Assembly (NCBI GenBank): GCA_918797485.1
Contig: CAKKNE010000002.1
Location: 4,492,501-4,556,500, forward strand
DNA length: 64,000 nucleotides
DNA from: Pelagomonas calceolata
Lineage: Eukaryota; Sar; Pelagophyceae; Pelagomonadales; Pelagomonadaceae
Direction of reading: 5' to 3'
Numbering within the stretch: position 1 is the first letter of the stretch; every line of letters begins with the position of its first letter. A model generated the notes under the pieces. That model made no database searches. It was given only the letters and a program-made list of their open reading frames with translations, and was not told where the DNA came from. Below are positions 1-8,805 of the stretch, piece after piece. A program made the translations under genes and the position numbers.

Positions 1-12
1 TAGTGCGCAGGG

Positions 13-1317
13 ATGCCGCGACCACTCCTGCGGGGACTCCTGCTATGCCTGGCTGCCAATGGCCTGCAGCCACTGGCACTCATCACGCGGCGCCGGACAG
101 GCCGCAGCGGTGCGAGGGCATCCGTGCGCAGCAGCAATGATGCGAGACGTCTGGCATCCGTGCGCAGCAGCGATGAAAAACGGCCCAACCTCGCGCGCAC
201 GGCGAGCGCCGCCGCATTGGTCGCCGGCACGACCGTCGGCGGCGGCTTCCTCGGGCTGCCCGCGGTCGTCAAGCCTGCTGGCTTCGTGCCGACCGTCGTG
301 ACGCTGACGGCGTCCTGGCTCTTCTTGCTCGCGGAAGCATTAGTAGTCGCCGAGGCTGTCGGGCGGTGCCGCGGGAGCGCTTCGCTGACGACAGTAGCAG
401 AGACCGCCGGCGCGAGCAAACTCGCGGTGCGGGGTTTATTCTTCGCGCTCGTAACAGCAACGCTTGCATCTCAGCTGAGCAAGGCCGGGACGCTCCTCCC
501 AAACCTCTCGTACCGCGCGGCGACACTCGCAGCCGCGGTCGCCGCTTGCCTCGCTGCGCTCGGCCCCTCAACAAAGCGTGCGGCGGACCTGAATGCCGTT
601 TTGACCGCTGTGTTCGCCATAAGCGCAATCGGCGTCGGTCTGACCGCGACCACCGCAATCGAGTCGGGCGCGCTCGCCTTCGACGCGTCACGACTAGCCA
701 TCACGAATGCGGCCGCGGCGCGGCGGTCGGTTCCGACGATCCTCCAGCTACTCGTATTTGCGGAGACTGTGCCCACGGTCAACGAACTGCTCGACGGCGA
801 CGCCCCGCGCATCCGGGCGGCGCTCACGTTTGGCTCGCTCGCGCCGCTGGTCCTCGAGGCGGCCTGGGCTTGTTTAGGATTAGGCGTGATCACTCGCGGC
901 GACCCGTTCGAACACCTGCTGGGGTCGGATCCGACACGACTGTGCGCCATCCTGCTCGCCGGCTCGGCCGTCGCGACGACGGCGCTCGGTTCTATATTGG
1001 CGCTGAAGTCCGACGTCGCGCCGACGGCATCCCGGCCGCGCCGTGCAGCGTTATACGCGACGCTGCCGGCCGTCGCCGTCGCGCTGACGTCGCCGGAGGT
1101 CTTCTTCAAGGCGATGGACTTCGCCGGGGCGTATCCAGTGGCGATCCTCTGGGGACTCTTCCCGCCGCTGGCGTGTCTGAAGTTGCGGCGGACGACGTCT
1201 GGCGCGCGGTCGGCGGGCCCCGACGCGTGGCTCGTGGTCCTCGCGGCTGTATCTGGTCTTTTTGTCGCGTCGACGGCGGCGAGAGATTTGCGGGGGTTGT
1301 TTAGACTGTTGTTTTAA
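13..1317 (+). CDS. Plastid-type aromatic amino acid permease (Trp/Tyr permease family)
   Basis: 434-residue polytopic membrane protein. After a basic N-terminal region of about 60 residues (likely presequence) comes GTTVGGGFLGLPAVV, the glycine-rich first helix typical of the Trp/Tyr-specific (HAAAP) permeases, then roughly ten further hydrophobic segments to the end. Family members are proton-coupled importers of tyrosine or tryptophan; algal and plant homologues with such extensions are usually plastid-envelope proteins. The presequence holds a short internal repeat, ASVRSS twice about 13 residues apart, visible as a DNA direct repeat near 118 and 154. Single exon. The start is only 13 bases into the window, so an upstream exon cannot be excluded. 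Family call is fairly firm; substrate and plastid location are inferred. Confidence 0.75.
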   Translation: MPRPLLRGLLLCLAANGLQPLALITRRRTGRSGARASVRSSNDARRLASVRSSDEKRPNLARTASAAALVAGTTVGGGFLGLPAVVKPAGFVPTVVTLTASWLFLLAEALVVAEAVGRCRGSASLTTVAETAGASKLAVRGLFFALVTATLASQLSKAGTLLPNLSYRAATLAAAVAACLAALGPSTKRAADLNAVLTAVFAISAIGVGLTATTAIESGALAFDASRLAITNAAAARRSVPTILQLLVFAETVPTVNELLDGDAPRIRAALTFGSLAPLVLEAAWACLGLGVITRGDPFEHLLGSDPTRLCAILLAGSAVATTALGSILALKSDVAPTASRPRRAALYATLPAVAVALTSPEVFFKAMDFAGAYPVAILWGLFPPLACLKLRRTTSGARSAGPDAWLVVLAAVSGLFVASTAARDLRGLFRLLF

Positions 1318-1337
1318 CGTCGCACGACTAGTTTTTA

Positions 1338-1362
1338 GCTAGCGGCTGTAAGACACTAGCAA
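1338..1362. promoter_or_regulatory. CTAG dyad, copy 1
   Basis: Imperfect inverted repeat with half-sites GCTAGCGGC and GACACTAGC, 228 bp upstream of the GPN3 start. One of 13 related copies in the window, all in 5' spacers. Ends in the 16-mer TGTAAGACACTAGCAA, also present in copies 4 and 10. Function unknown. Confidence 0.6.
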
Positions 1363-1589
1363 TATGCAAGGCGCCGCCGCGGCACGCAGCTCTAGGGCCC
1401 TCAGGCGACCGCAGAGCTAGCGGGACACATATATATACAGCATAAGTCACTGCAGCCAAAGCGCTCGCATCCCTGCGGCACCAGCGGCAGCGGGAGCTTG
1501 CCTCCAGGGAGACAGCCACTTGACAGCAGCAAGCGCGGCGGCGCAGCGCCAGCAGCCAAGAGACAGCAGCAGCAACAGCTAAAAAAAAG

Positions 1590-2450
1590 ATGGTCTACGG
1601 CATCGTCACCATCGGCCCGGCCGGCGTGGGAAAGACCACCATGTGCCACGCGCTCCAAATCCACGGGAGATTACATAAGCGCGGCATATACGTCGTGAAT
1701 CTGGACCCGGCGGCGGACACGCTGCCCTACGAGCCCGATATCGATGTGCGAGAATTGATAAGGGTCGAGGACGCGATGCGGGAATTTGGGTATGGCCCCA
1801 ATGGCGGTTTAATATACTGCATGGAGTACCTCGCGATGCATTTGGAATGGCTGGAAGACAAGATTTCGGAGTTTGGGGAGGATGACACGTTGCTGTTCGA
1901 CTGCCCCGGCCAAATAGAGTTGTATACGCATCTGCGGGCGATGCCGCAATTGGTAAGAGCATTGCAGGAGTCTTGTCATGTCAAATTATGCGCCACGTTT
2001 CTCGTCGACGCGGTGTCCATCGACCAGCCGGCGAAGTTCGTCGCCGCGGCGTTGGCGGGCCTGTCGGCGATGCTGCAGCTGCCCGTGCCGCACGTGACGG
2101 TACTATCGAAGAGCGACGCGTTGGGGGACGAGGCGAAGCTCGAGGCGTTTCTGGAAGAGGGTAGCGCGGTGTTGTTCGTGCGGAACCAGAACCAGATCAG
2201 AGATGAAGAAGGACGGACGCCGAATAGGAGTCACGATCGACTCCATGACGCGATCTGCTCGGTGCTGGACGACCACGCGATGCTTTCCTATGTCCCGTTC
2301 ACGGTCAAGGACGAGGACGCGGCGGCGCACGTCCTCGCCTTTTGCGACCACCTGACGATGTACTCGGAGAATGCCGAGGTGAACATCCCGCGCGACCTGG
2401 ATGGGGACTCGGGGATTGATCCCTCCGTCAGTTTCCCGGGGCTCGGGTAA
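1590..2450 (+). CDS. GPN3: GPN-loop GTPase 3
   Basis: 286-residue GTPase of the GPN family, which with GPN1 assists assembly and nuclear import of RNA polymerase II. P-loop GPAGVGKTT at about 9-17, the defining GPN insertion at 69-71 inside GYGPNGGLIYCMEY, switch motif DCPGQIELYTH from 104, and a base-recognition motif LSKSD in place of NKxD. The GPNGG context and the acidic C-terminal tail fit GPN3 better than GPN1 or GPN2. Length is normal (human GPN3 is close to 284). The start is the first in-frame Met and places the P-loop at the expected distance. Intronless; faces the next gene tail to tail. Confidence 0.9.
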   Translation: MVYGIVTIGPAGVGKTTMCHALQIHGRLHKRGIYVVNLDPAADTLPYEPDIDVRELIRVEDAMREFGYGPNGGLIYCMEYLAMHLEWLEDKISEFGEDDTLLFDCPGQIELYTHLRAMPQLVRALQESCHVKLCATFLVDAVSIDQPAKFVAAALAGLSAMLQLPVPHVTVLSKSDALGDEAKLEAFLEEGSAVLFVRNQNQIRDEEGRTPNRSHDRLHDAICSVLDDHAMLSYVPFTVKDEDAAAHVLAFCDHLTMYSENAEVNIPRDLDGDSGIDPSVSFPGLG

Positions 2451-2510
2451 TTTGTCTCGGTACTAGATATGACTCGAATCCGCGTCGATGGTGTCTCCTC
2501 GCGCGTCTGC

Positions 2511-2539
2511 TCGATGGCGTGGAGGCTCTACGCCATCGA
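2511..2539. repeat. Hairpin with introner core word in a 3' spacer
   Basis: Perfect 10-bp inverted repeat, TCGATGGCGT and ACGCCATCGA, separated by 9 bases, in the tail-to-tail spacer between GPN3 and the next gene. The same two arms form the internal hairpin of the introners elsewhere in the window. No terminal repeats or target duplication are visible around it, so it may be a fragment of an old element or a 3'-end structure. Confidence 0.55.
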
Positions 2540-2607
2540 CGATCCGTGGAGGCTCGCGTGTAGCGAATCTTCTTACTTGCTTGGTCTTGGGGGGAATGTG
2601 GGCGCAT

Positions 2608-4254
2608 CTACTCGATGACGAGCTCCGCGAAGGACACGGAGTACTCCGTGCCTTTCGACAGCCAGCCCTTGCTCTTGGTGGCGGTCACCTCGTAGAGGTC
2701 CGGGCGGTTGACGAGGTACTCCCCCAGCGCCGTCGTGTGCGACTCGAGGTCGGCGAAGCGCTCCTTGTCCGTGAGGCCCGCGAAGGTCTGGTACAGAGCT
2801 TCGTCGGCGTCCGTGGAACCAGCACAAACGATCTTCGCCGCGGCCGGGCTGAGGATCTCGCAGGCGAACTTGGCGACGCGCTTGACGGCGACCTTGGCGT
2901 TGTCCGTGTCCTCCGTGGCGCCGCGCGTCGACGCGCGCGCGAGGCCGAAGCCCCAGCCGCTCAGGCGCGTCTGCGCCGCCTTCTCCGAGCCGTCTCTCTG
3001 CAAGGCCCGCAGGAAAGTTTCGATGCAGCGGCGGCGCACCTGCGTTTGTCGATACGTGAGTTGAGTACGATGCATCGTCGATAGCGTGATGTGTATCCCG
3101 GCGTCGATGGCGTCAAGCGCACGACATCGCCGCATCCGAATCGAAGAGAGGACGCCGCGTACGACGTCGGGCTGGCGCAAGGCCGAGAGGGGCAGGCCCC
3201 GGAACGTGAGCGGCTCGAGCATGGCGGCGCCCATGGTGGCCTGGGCTCTGTACCCACCTGTGTGGAACTCATTTTACCGCGCGTTCGACGCACCCGACGC
3301 ACCGGTTGATTCCACACAGGCACGCACCGAAGTCGTTGAAGAAAACGCGACACTCGTGGAGGATCTTCTCCGAGAGCACGGCCTCCTTCTCGACGGTCGC
3401 CGCCTCCTGGTCCTTCACGGTCGCCGTGCCGGCCTTGGCGACGACGCGCGCGCCCTTGCGGTCGCAGAGTTCCGCGGCGGAGCCCGGGAGCGACGCGCGG
3501 CGCGGCGTCGCCGCGTGGCGCAGGGGCTTCATCCACTTGACGACCTTGCAGAACTGGACGCGGACGCAGCCGATCTCCTTCGCAAGGCGGACGTCGGCGC
3601 TCGACACGGACGAGCGGGCCCGCTTCGGCTCGGGCTCGTCCTCGTCGACGTTGTGGCTCCCGAGCGACCGGCGCGCGGCGGCCGCGCTCCCGAACTGGAA
3701 GGGCCACGAGCTCTCGGTGTCGGCGAAGAAGCCCCGGACCTGCGCGGGCGGCCCTCGGTGACGCCGTCGACGCGAAGGTTTTGCGACGCGGCCGCCGCGC
3801 CACGTACTCCGTCTCGCCGGGGCCGAACCAGAAGTAGTGGTCCGGGACTGAGGTGTCCACCCCGTCCTCCGCATCGCCCTCGACGGCCGCCGACGTGTAG
3901 ACCGTGTCCGGCTCGCCGCGGTCGACGTAGACTCTAGCCCCGTAGGACACGCCGTCCGGCGGCGGTCTTAACAGGGAGCACTTGACCTGGAACTTGACGC
4001 CCGGTTCCTGCGTGCGGGACGCGTCTCGCCGACGCCGTCGATGCGAATATGGAAAAGACGCGGGGCCAGACGGCGCAGTAGTAGGCGAAGGTCGCCGTGG
4101 CCTCCTCGTCCTCGGAGGCCTCCTTCCAGTAGGAGATCGGGAGCAGGGTCTCGGGCTTGTCGTCGCCGCCGACCACGAGCTTGGCGGAGAAGAACTCCTT
4201 CGCCTCGTCGACGTTGACCTGCTTCTTCGCGGTGTGGCTCTCCGCGGCGCCCAT
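2608..4254 (-). CDS. Conserved-looking protein of unknown function, five exons
   Basis: Not recognised. Reconstructed exons are 4254-4072, 4007-3804, 3739-3328, 3257-3163 and 3039-2608, giving 441 codons; all phases agree (0, 0, 1, 0). It starts MGAAESHTAKK, so Gly2 could be myristoylated if Met1 is removed, but this is only a possibility. The middle is basic and acidic (DEDEPEPKRARSS), and the C-terminal 140 residues look helical, with regular Leu/Ala spacing. No catalytic motif or membrane segment is evident. It is the most intron-rich gene here; its introns of 64, 64, 70 and 123 nt look like introners in stages of decay (see those entries). Start chosen because it is the first Met of an open first exon. 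Confidence 0.65.
3040..3162 (-). other. Intron, 123 nt, decayed introner
   Basis: Donor GTACGCGG and the 8 bases after the acceptor CAG, GTGCGCCG, agree at 6 of 8 positions, as expected for a decayed target duplication. Phase 0. The inside keeps the core word GCGTCGATGGCGT at about 3101-3113. Splicing joins PDV to VRRRC and keeps the frame open. Confidence 0.6.
3258..3327 (-). mobile_element. Short introner-derived intron, 70 nt
   Basis: Both recognisable ends remain (CTGTGTGGAATCAACC and GAGTTCCACACAG on the gene strand), but most of the interior is lost. Donor octamer GTGCGTGC against post-acceptor GTGGGTAC: 6 of 8 match. Phase 1. Splicing GT...CAG joins NDFG to GYRAQ in frame. This is an internally deleted copy of the family seen complete at 5150-5351. 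Confidence 0.75.
3740..3803 (-). other. Intron, 64 nt
   Basis: Phase-0 GT...CAG intron predicted from the frame change between PGETEY and VRGFFADTE. GT follows the acceptor (GTCCGGGG). A nearby alternative donor, GTACGTGG, resembles the 3' octamer better but gives the wrong frame. Confidence 0.5.
4008..4071 (-). other. Intron, 64 nt
   Basis: Phase-0 GT...CAG intron predicted between FAYYCA and EPGVKFQVK. It contains CATCGACGGCGTC, a variant of the introner core word. A second in-frame donor near 4059 is possible. It is the only resolved intron whose downstream exon does not begin with GT. Confidence 0.45.
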
Positions 4255-4761
4255 TGTGTGAGTGCTTCGCGACGAAGGCGTGCGCTGAGGATAATCTGAA
4301 GCCTGCGCGGCGCGGCGCTGAACGACGGGACCACGACCCGGCGCAAGGCGACGCGATCGGCGCCGCGGAGACGGCGCGCGCGGACGGCGCGGGCAGTGGA
4401 CGCGACGCCAGGCGGTCCCCGCGTCCCTGGCGGCCCACACGCGCCGTTCAAGCTGCCTGGCACCGAGCGCGCGCAGGGCTATATCTCTGCGTAGGAGGCG
4501 CCAAAGTTCGCGGCGCTGCGTCGCGCAGTGATTTCAGTGAGTCCACTACGCGCTGCGACGGCGCGCGGCGACCCCTATGGGCTGTGGGCGTCGTATGCGC
4601 GCTGCCAATGCGCAGAGCGGACCGAGACGCGGAGCGGTGCCTCGGGGGTCGAGCTTGATAGGTCCCGGCAGACCTACCCCGGCCAAGACGCCATCGCCGC
4701 GCCCGGACGAACTATCAGCCGGCTGAAGGCCAGGCGTTGAAGCTAACACACACAGCTGACC
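4255..4761. other. Intergenic spacer, nothing recognised
   Basis: About 500 bp between the start of the five-exon gene and the 3' end of the J-domain gene. Short chance reading frames only; no motif, dyad or repeat recognised. It should hold the promoter of the gene reading leftward. Confidence 0.5.
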
Positions 4762-5640
4762 TTACGACACGACACACCCCCCCTGCTCCCCGCTCACATC
4801 CCGCCCGGCCCTCCTCGCGCGCGCCTTCGCCTTCAGTCGATCGACGACGTTCTGCTTTTCTTGCCGCACGGCGTTCATCGCCGCCGCGTCGTTCCTTTCT
4901 TCCTGGGACCGGATCTTGCGCTCGAACCATTTCGTCGTCGTCGTCTTCTCGCCGTCGCGCGTTCTGTTGGTCTGGAAGACGGGGTCCCTTTGGACGGTGT
5001 CGCCATCCCCATAATGCCAGGCGTTCCACGTGTCGCCGTCGACGCCGGAGCCCCCTCCTGGATACGCATGCGGCGCCGTCGGTGATTTCCTGATAGACGT
5101 GGGGCGCTTGGCCAGAGGCGACGTGGCGTTGCCGATCTCAGCGTCGTACCTGTGTGGAAATCAAATTTTACGGCGCGTTCGTGCTGAATCGTCGCGTCGT
5201 CCTCCACGCCATCGACGCGACGCTTGCTCGATGGCGTGGCGATGTCGGTTCCTCACCGCTCGACGGAGCCAGCACGGCCGCGTCGTCGCCGTAAAATGAC
5301 TTGGTGAAGAATTATCGGGTGCACCCGACACACTGGTTGATTTCCACACAGGGTCGTACGCGCGTCGCGCGCTGTCGTCTGTCAGCGTCGAGTGCGCATC
5401 CACGAGCCGCTGGAAGCGCGCCACGGCCGACGCGTCGCCCGGGTGCAGGTCCGGGTGGCTCTCCTTCGCGAGGCGGCGGAACGCGCCCTTGACGTCGGCC
5501 TCGGAGGCGTCGTAGGCGATCTCCAGCGTGCGGTAGTGGTCCCGTCGTCTTGCGGAGCCGCGGTAGTGGCGTCGCGCGCGCCTGCTGTTTCGTGCCGTGG
5601 AGGTGGTGCAGACTGTCAGTGCTGCAGGTGCTCTATACAT
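4762..5640 (-). CDS. J-domain (DnaJ/Hsp40) protein interrupted by an introner
   Basis: Exons 5640-5360 and 5149-4762, 222 codons, phase 2. Exon 1 has a basic N-terminal stretch and then a J domain: DHYRTLEIAYDASEADVKGA, the HPD signature in ESHPDLHPGD, and the end helix in SARRAYD. The domain's closing AYD is split by the introner and restored exactly on splicing (AYDAEIGN). The remaining 120 residues are hydrophilic, ending in a basic helical stretch and CVVS. J domains stimulate Hsp70 ATPase. The N-terminus before the J domain could be an organelle presequence. An in-frame upstream Met at 5751 is possible but lies only 11 bp from the CTAG dyad, so 5640 is preferred. Confidence 0.85.
5150..5351 (-). 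mobile_element. Introner 1 (202 bp), in the J-domain gene
   Basis: Non-autonomous DNA element with near-perfect terminal inverted repeats CTGTGTGGAAATCAA and TTGATTTCCACACAG. Flanking octamers 5142-5149 and 5352-5359 agree at 7 of 8 (gene strand GTACGACG/GTACGACC). The functional intron is 5150-5359: GT comes from the upstream duplication and CAG from the element end, and splicing restores the pre-insertion codons. Internal hairpin at 5204-5239 with 12-bp arms CCACGCCATCGA and TCGATGGCGTGG. Inserted sense to the gene, taking the CAACCAGTG end as 5'. Confidence 0.92.
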
Positions 5641-5761
5641 CCTCGGCAAGGGCGTGCGTGCCAGCTGCGATTCGTACAGTATCCAGCGATGGAGAAAGCG
5701 ACTACTAACGGGCTGGTTGGCCCAGCGAGGCGATTTTTGGTGCCCGTGCACGCGCCACCAA

Positions 5762-5788
5762 GCTAGCGGCGCGTAAAGACACTAGCAA
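5762..5788. promoter_or_regulatory. CTAG dyad, copy 2
   Basis: Half-sites GCTAGCGGC and GACACTAGC, spacer slightly longer than in other copies. It lies 122 bp upstream of the J-domain gene start. Confidence 0.55.
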
Positions 5789-5789
5789 A

Positions 5790-5882
5790 ACTAATTCGGC
5801 CACTTATACTCAGGAACCGTACGAAAGACCAGAGTCCGACCCCTCGTCGGGGCAGGTACGTGGTCAGCGCAAGGAACGGGAA
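5790..5882 (-). pseudogene. Truncated duplicate of the 3' end of the plastid membrane protein gene at 7580-8410
   Basis: This stretch matches 7558-7675, the last codons and 3' flank of the downstream gene. Shared blocks include ACTAATTCGGCCACTTATAC, CCGACCCCTCGTCGGG and a CAGGAACGGGAA-like end. The coding part corresponds to FLALTTYL...PDEGSDSG but has a deletion of about 25 bp and no upstream exon. It sits between the J-domain promoter dyad and the 3' end of the glycosyltransferase-like gene. It looks like a broken host-gene fragment left by a local duplication. Confidence 0.65.
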
Positions 5883-5894
5883 CGAGCGTTGCAT

Positions 5895-7247
5895 TCAAAA
5901 GTGGAAGAAGAGCGGCCCATGGTCGTGGATCGGGACGGCGGGCGCTCGCCTGGCGAGCTCCGCGGCGAAAAAGCCGTCGGCCGCGTGGAGACGCCCCTGC
6001 GACGGCTGGGGCTTGCCATCTTCAAAGAGGCCGACGGCGAACGTCACGTTGCGCATCGCCGACGGCCGCACGAGCATGCACCCCAGGTCGATCGCCGCAA
6101 TGCGAAAGGCCACTCTCTGGAATCTTTTGAGAAGGTGGCAGAAGAAGTCCACCGCGGTCGACCCGACGTCCGGGCGCGCGTTGAACACGGCGAGCTGGTG
6201 CCGGAAGAAGTCGACGTGGTAGATGTTGTCTCCATTGGTAACATGGATGAAGTCGCAGCCGCCTCGCCGGCGCATCTCGAGGAGCCACAGGTCCGTCAGG
6301 ATGTAGCCAAAGACTTTGATCTTGACGCCCCAGCGTCGCCTGAAGGCCGCCTCGGCGCGCTGGTAGCGATCGTCGAAGCGCTCGTGGATCTCGAAGCTGC
6401 CCGACGCGTTCTGATCAACGCACGACGCCTCGAACGCTACGCGGCGGCGGAAGCAGGGCGACAGCGGGAGCCGCCTATCCGTGTTGGCGAGGTGCACCTC
6501 CAGGTCCACCGGCGTCCCGGCCGCGCGCGCGGCCGCCCGCATTGTCTGCAGCATCGTACCGATCACGCTCTTGTGGCCATCGTAGCTACGGACGTATGCG
6601 CAGATGCGGGTCGCGTTCTGCGCGTGCGTCGCTCCAGCCCGCGCCGCCGCCGCGTCTAAGTCCGCGGGTCGGCCGCACGCGCAATTGCCGCCGACCGGCC
6701 GGCACGTCACGCCGCGGGATCCTTGCCGTCCTACGTTCAGCCTGTCGTCGCACCCGCCGACGTGATGGTCCGTGGGACACGCCACCTGTCCGTACTTGGC
6801 CTTCTCGGCGGCGGAGATATTCACGCAGCCGAAGCTGCGGCCCTCCCCTCGGCCGTGGTCGCGGAAGTGGTCGAGGAGCGCGCCGACGTTGCAGCCCTTC
6901 TTGCAATAGTGATACTCGAGGTCCGCGTAGTTCTTCGCGTAGCACGTGGCGTTCTCGGCGCGCGCTTGCTCCGCGGCCGCGTGCTTGCTCTTTTTACGGA
7001 GCTTCCACTCGCGCCGGTGTTGGGCGACGCGTTCTTTGTGGGTTGTGTGATTGACGGCGTGCGTGTGATTGACTCCGTCCAAGCGCCTTCGACGGGCGTC
7101 ATCTCGTCGCCGGAGTCTCGTCACCTCCGATATATTCACCTGAAACGAGCCAAGTCCCGCGCGGCAGGCCGGCGGTGACGCGGCGACGACGGCCGCGACT
7201 GCGGCGAGGGCGAGGCTGGCGCGCCACATGTGGGCTTGCGAGAGCAA
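5895..7247 (-). CDS. Secreted/Golgi glycosyltransferase-like protein
   Basis: 450 residues. An N-terminal signal sequence (MWRASLALAAVAAVVA, allowing a start at 7229) is followed by a basic linker with N-glycosylation sequons (NHT, NHT, NAT, NIS) and a Cys-rich block (CYAKNYADLEYHYCKKGCN). The C-terminal half resembles a nucleotide-sugar glycosyltransferase fold: ICAYVRSYDGHKSVIGTM, then FIHVTNGDNIYHVDFFRHQL, where GDN is in the place of a metal-binding DxD, and later AAIDLGCMLVRPSAM and GFFAAELARR. No specific GT family could be named. The secretory pathway is inferred from signal and sequons. Ends just short of the duplicated gene fragment. Confidence 0.6.
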   Translation of the reverse strand: MLSQAHMWRASLALAAVAAVVAASPPACRAGLGSFQVNISEVTRLRRRDDARRRRLDGVNHTHAVNHTTHKERVAQHRREWKLRKKSKHAAAEQARAENATCYAKNYADLEYHYCKKGCNVGALLDHFRDHGRGEGRSFGCVNISAAEKAKYGQVACPTDHHVGGCDDRLNVGRQGSRGVTCRPVGGNCACGRPADLDAAAARAGATHAQNATRICAYVRSYDGHKSVIGTMLQTMRAAARAAGTPVDLEVHLANTDRRLPLSPCFRRRVAFEASCVDQNASGSFEIHERFDDRYQRAEAAFRRRWGVKIKVFGYILTDLWLLEMRRRGGCDFIHVTNGDNIYHVDFFRHQLAVFNARPDVGSTAVDFFCHLLKRFQRVAFRIAAIDLGCMLVRPSAMRNVTFAVGLFEDGKPQPSQGRLHAADGFFAAELARRAPAVPIHDHGPLFFHF

Positions 7248-7384
7248 GTTTCAACTCAAGATTTACAACTGAGCCCTTGCACGCGGTCTTGTCTCAAAAT
7301 GGATGGAGTAGAAGTATTTCCGCCCGCTGGCGGTTGCGACAACGAGGGACTGGGGACCAGGGCTCGCGAGACCGTAAATTGTTA

Positions 7385-7406
7385 GCTAGAGTGCTAAGAC
7401 ACTAGC
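7385..7406. promoter_or_regulatory. CTAG dyad, copy 3
   Basis: GCTAGAGTG and GACACTAGC half-sites, shorter spacer, 138 bp upstream of the glycosyltransferase-like gene start. Confidence 0.5.
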
Positions 7407-7579
7407 CAGGCCGGGAGGGTACGGGGAACCCTGCGACGTAACTAGCCTCAGCCTCGGCCAGAGGACGCTGTTATGAAAGAAGCGGCACGCGCCCGCCGCC
7501 GATGAATCGGCGACGCGCGGTGTTAACCCCACTAGTCCTAGCACCGTAAACATGGATACTAATTCGGCCACTTATACGA

Positions 7580-8410
7580 CTAGGACCCATATGATAGCCC
7601 GGAATCCGACCCCTCGTCGGGCTTCGCCGTGAACGCCTTCCACCCCAAATACGTCGTCAGCGCCAGGAACGGGAAGGCGCCGCAGAAGATGAGCGGCTCG
7701 ACGGGGTCGCCGACGACGCCGTGCCACGCCAATTTGCACCACCGCAACACCATCTGGATGTAATTTGGATAAAAATTCAAATGAGCGTTGTAGAAGGACA
7801 CCATCAGCACCATCGTCGATGTTAACAGACTGGCAGCGAATCTGTTCATCTTCCGCGTACTTTCACCTTCTTCCGGCTGCGGGATCGCGTATTTGAGAGC
7901 TACGGCCCCCAGCCACGACAGCAGCCCGTTCAGGAAGGACAGGCGACAGGTCAAATATTCGAACTCGTGGTTCGCCTGCAAGAACCCCATAGCAGTATCT
8001 CGCCCTACTAACGTTTTGACGGCGTGGGCCGTGCCCTCGCCTGAACTCAGTAACATGGTACCTGTCACCGTGGAGACAAATACACAAAGCACCTCGCAGG
8101 CGAAACTGCCCACTAATAGGACTTTGATCATCTTCTTCGCCTGGCGGACCCACTTGTGGTCGGCTTCGCGCGTGACCAGCGATTCGTCGTCCTTGTACTC
8201 CTGGGACGTGGCCATGACCGCGCCGGCCACGAGGGCCGCCGGCGCGCCGAGGTTGCAGGTCCAGTCGAAGGCCCCGGTCGCGACCTCGAAGACGTCCGCG
8301 GCGCTCGCCTTCACGGGCGCATGGCGCGGCGTTCGCTTGTGTTGTAGCGTGAGCCGCGGCCCCGTGAAGGCCTGGGTGGCTGCAGCTATCAATGCGGTGC
8401 GCACGAGCAT
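7580..8410 (-). CDS. Plastid-targeted multi-pass membrane protein of unknown function
   Basis: 276 residues. The N-terminus reads MLVRTALIAAATQAFTGP: a short hydrophobic signal, then Ala-Phe-Thr-Gly-Pro, which fits the stramenopile bipartite plastid signal in which Phe follows the signal cleavage site. About five hydrophobic segments follow, including KVLLVGSFACEVLCVFVS, FLNGLLSWLGAVALKY, SLLTSTMVLMVSFYNAHL and a segment near the C-terminus. The last part is acidic and Ser-rich (PDEGSDSGLSYGS). No enzyme motif seen and the family is not recognised. Start chosen at the Met that exposes the plastid signal; upstream in-frame Mets give an implausible leader. A broken copy of its 3' end lies at 5790-5882. 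Confidence 0.7.
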   Translation of the reverse strand: MLVRTALIAAATQAFTGPRLTLQHKRTPRHAPVKASAADVFEVATGAFDWTCNLGAPAALVAGAVMATSQEYKDDESLVTREADHKWVRQAKKMIKVLLVGSFACEVLCVFVSTVTGTMLLSSGEGTAHAVKTLVGRDTAMGFLQANHEFEYLTCRLSFLNGLLSWLGAVALKYAIPQPEEGESTRKMNRFAASLLTSTMVLMVSFYNAHLNFYPNYIQMVLRWCKLAWHGVVGDPVEPLIFCGAFPFLALTTYLGWKAFTAKPDEGSDSGLSYGS

Positions 8411-8805
8411 GGTTTTGCAGCCACTGCCTCCCTGGCTCCAATAGACAAGCTCGTACGACTGGCGGCTGGGGTTTCTCTTGCCGGATGCCTGCTCAGCTAT
8501 AATTGGGGTACGCTCGCAGCCTCCCGCTGACCTCCTTCGCGCGCAGCGATGCTGCCAATGTGCTATCAGCTCTGAGAGCAAATGCAAACCTTGATGCGAG
8601 GAGGCCCGCCTGGCAGCAAGTTCACGGCTCGTCGTATGGCAGTCGACCCCTCCAGGGCTGCTGGATAGGTAACTCGTGAGGCGTTCTAGCGGTCTGTAAG
8701 ACACTAGCAACAGCAAGCCTATGCCTTTGTGCAAAGAGCTATCGCATTGATGCACCAGACGCAGCTTTGGCACGAGCATCGTGACCTTTAGGCAACACAG
8801 CAGCT
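8411..8805. other. Divergent promoter spacer
   Basis: 395 bp between two divergently transcribed genes. Apart from the CTAG dyad at 8686-8710, no element was recognised. Confidence 0.45.
8686..8710. promoter_or_regulatory. CTAG dyad, copy 4
   Basis: CTAGCGGTC and GACACTAGC half-sites. Lies between divergent genes, 276 bp from the left start and 96 bp from the right start. Confidence 0.6.

Noticed and set aside
269-1304. Alternative frames inside the permease gene
   Set aside because: Arg-rich shadow frames caused by GC bias; the annotated frame has membrane helices and family motifs.
4254-4740. Small plus-strand frames in the 4.3-4.7 kb spacer
   Set aside because: No recognisable motif and no clear start context; more likely promoter sequence of the leftward gene.
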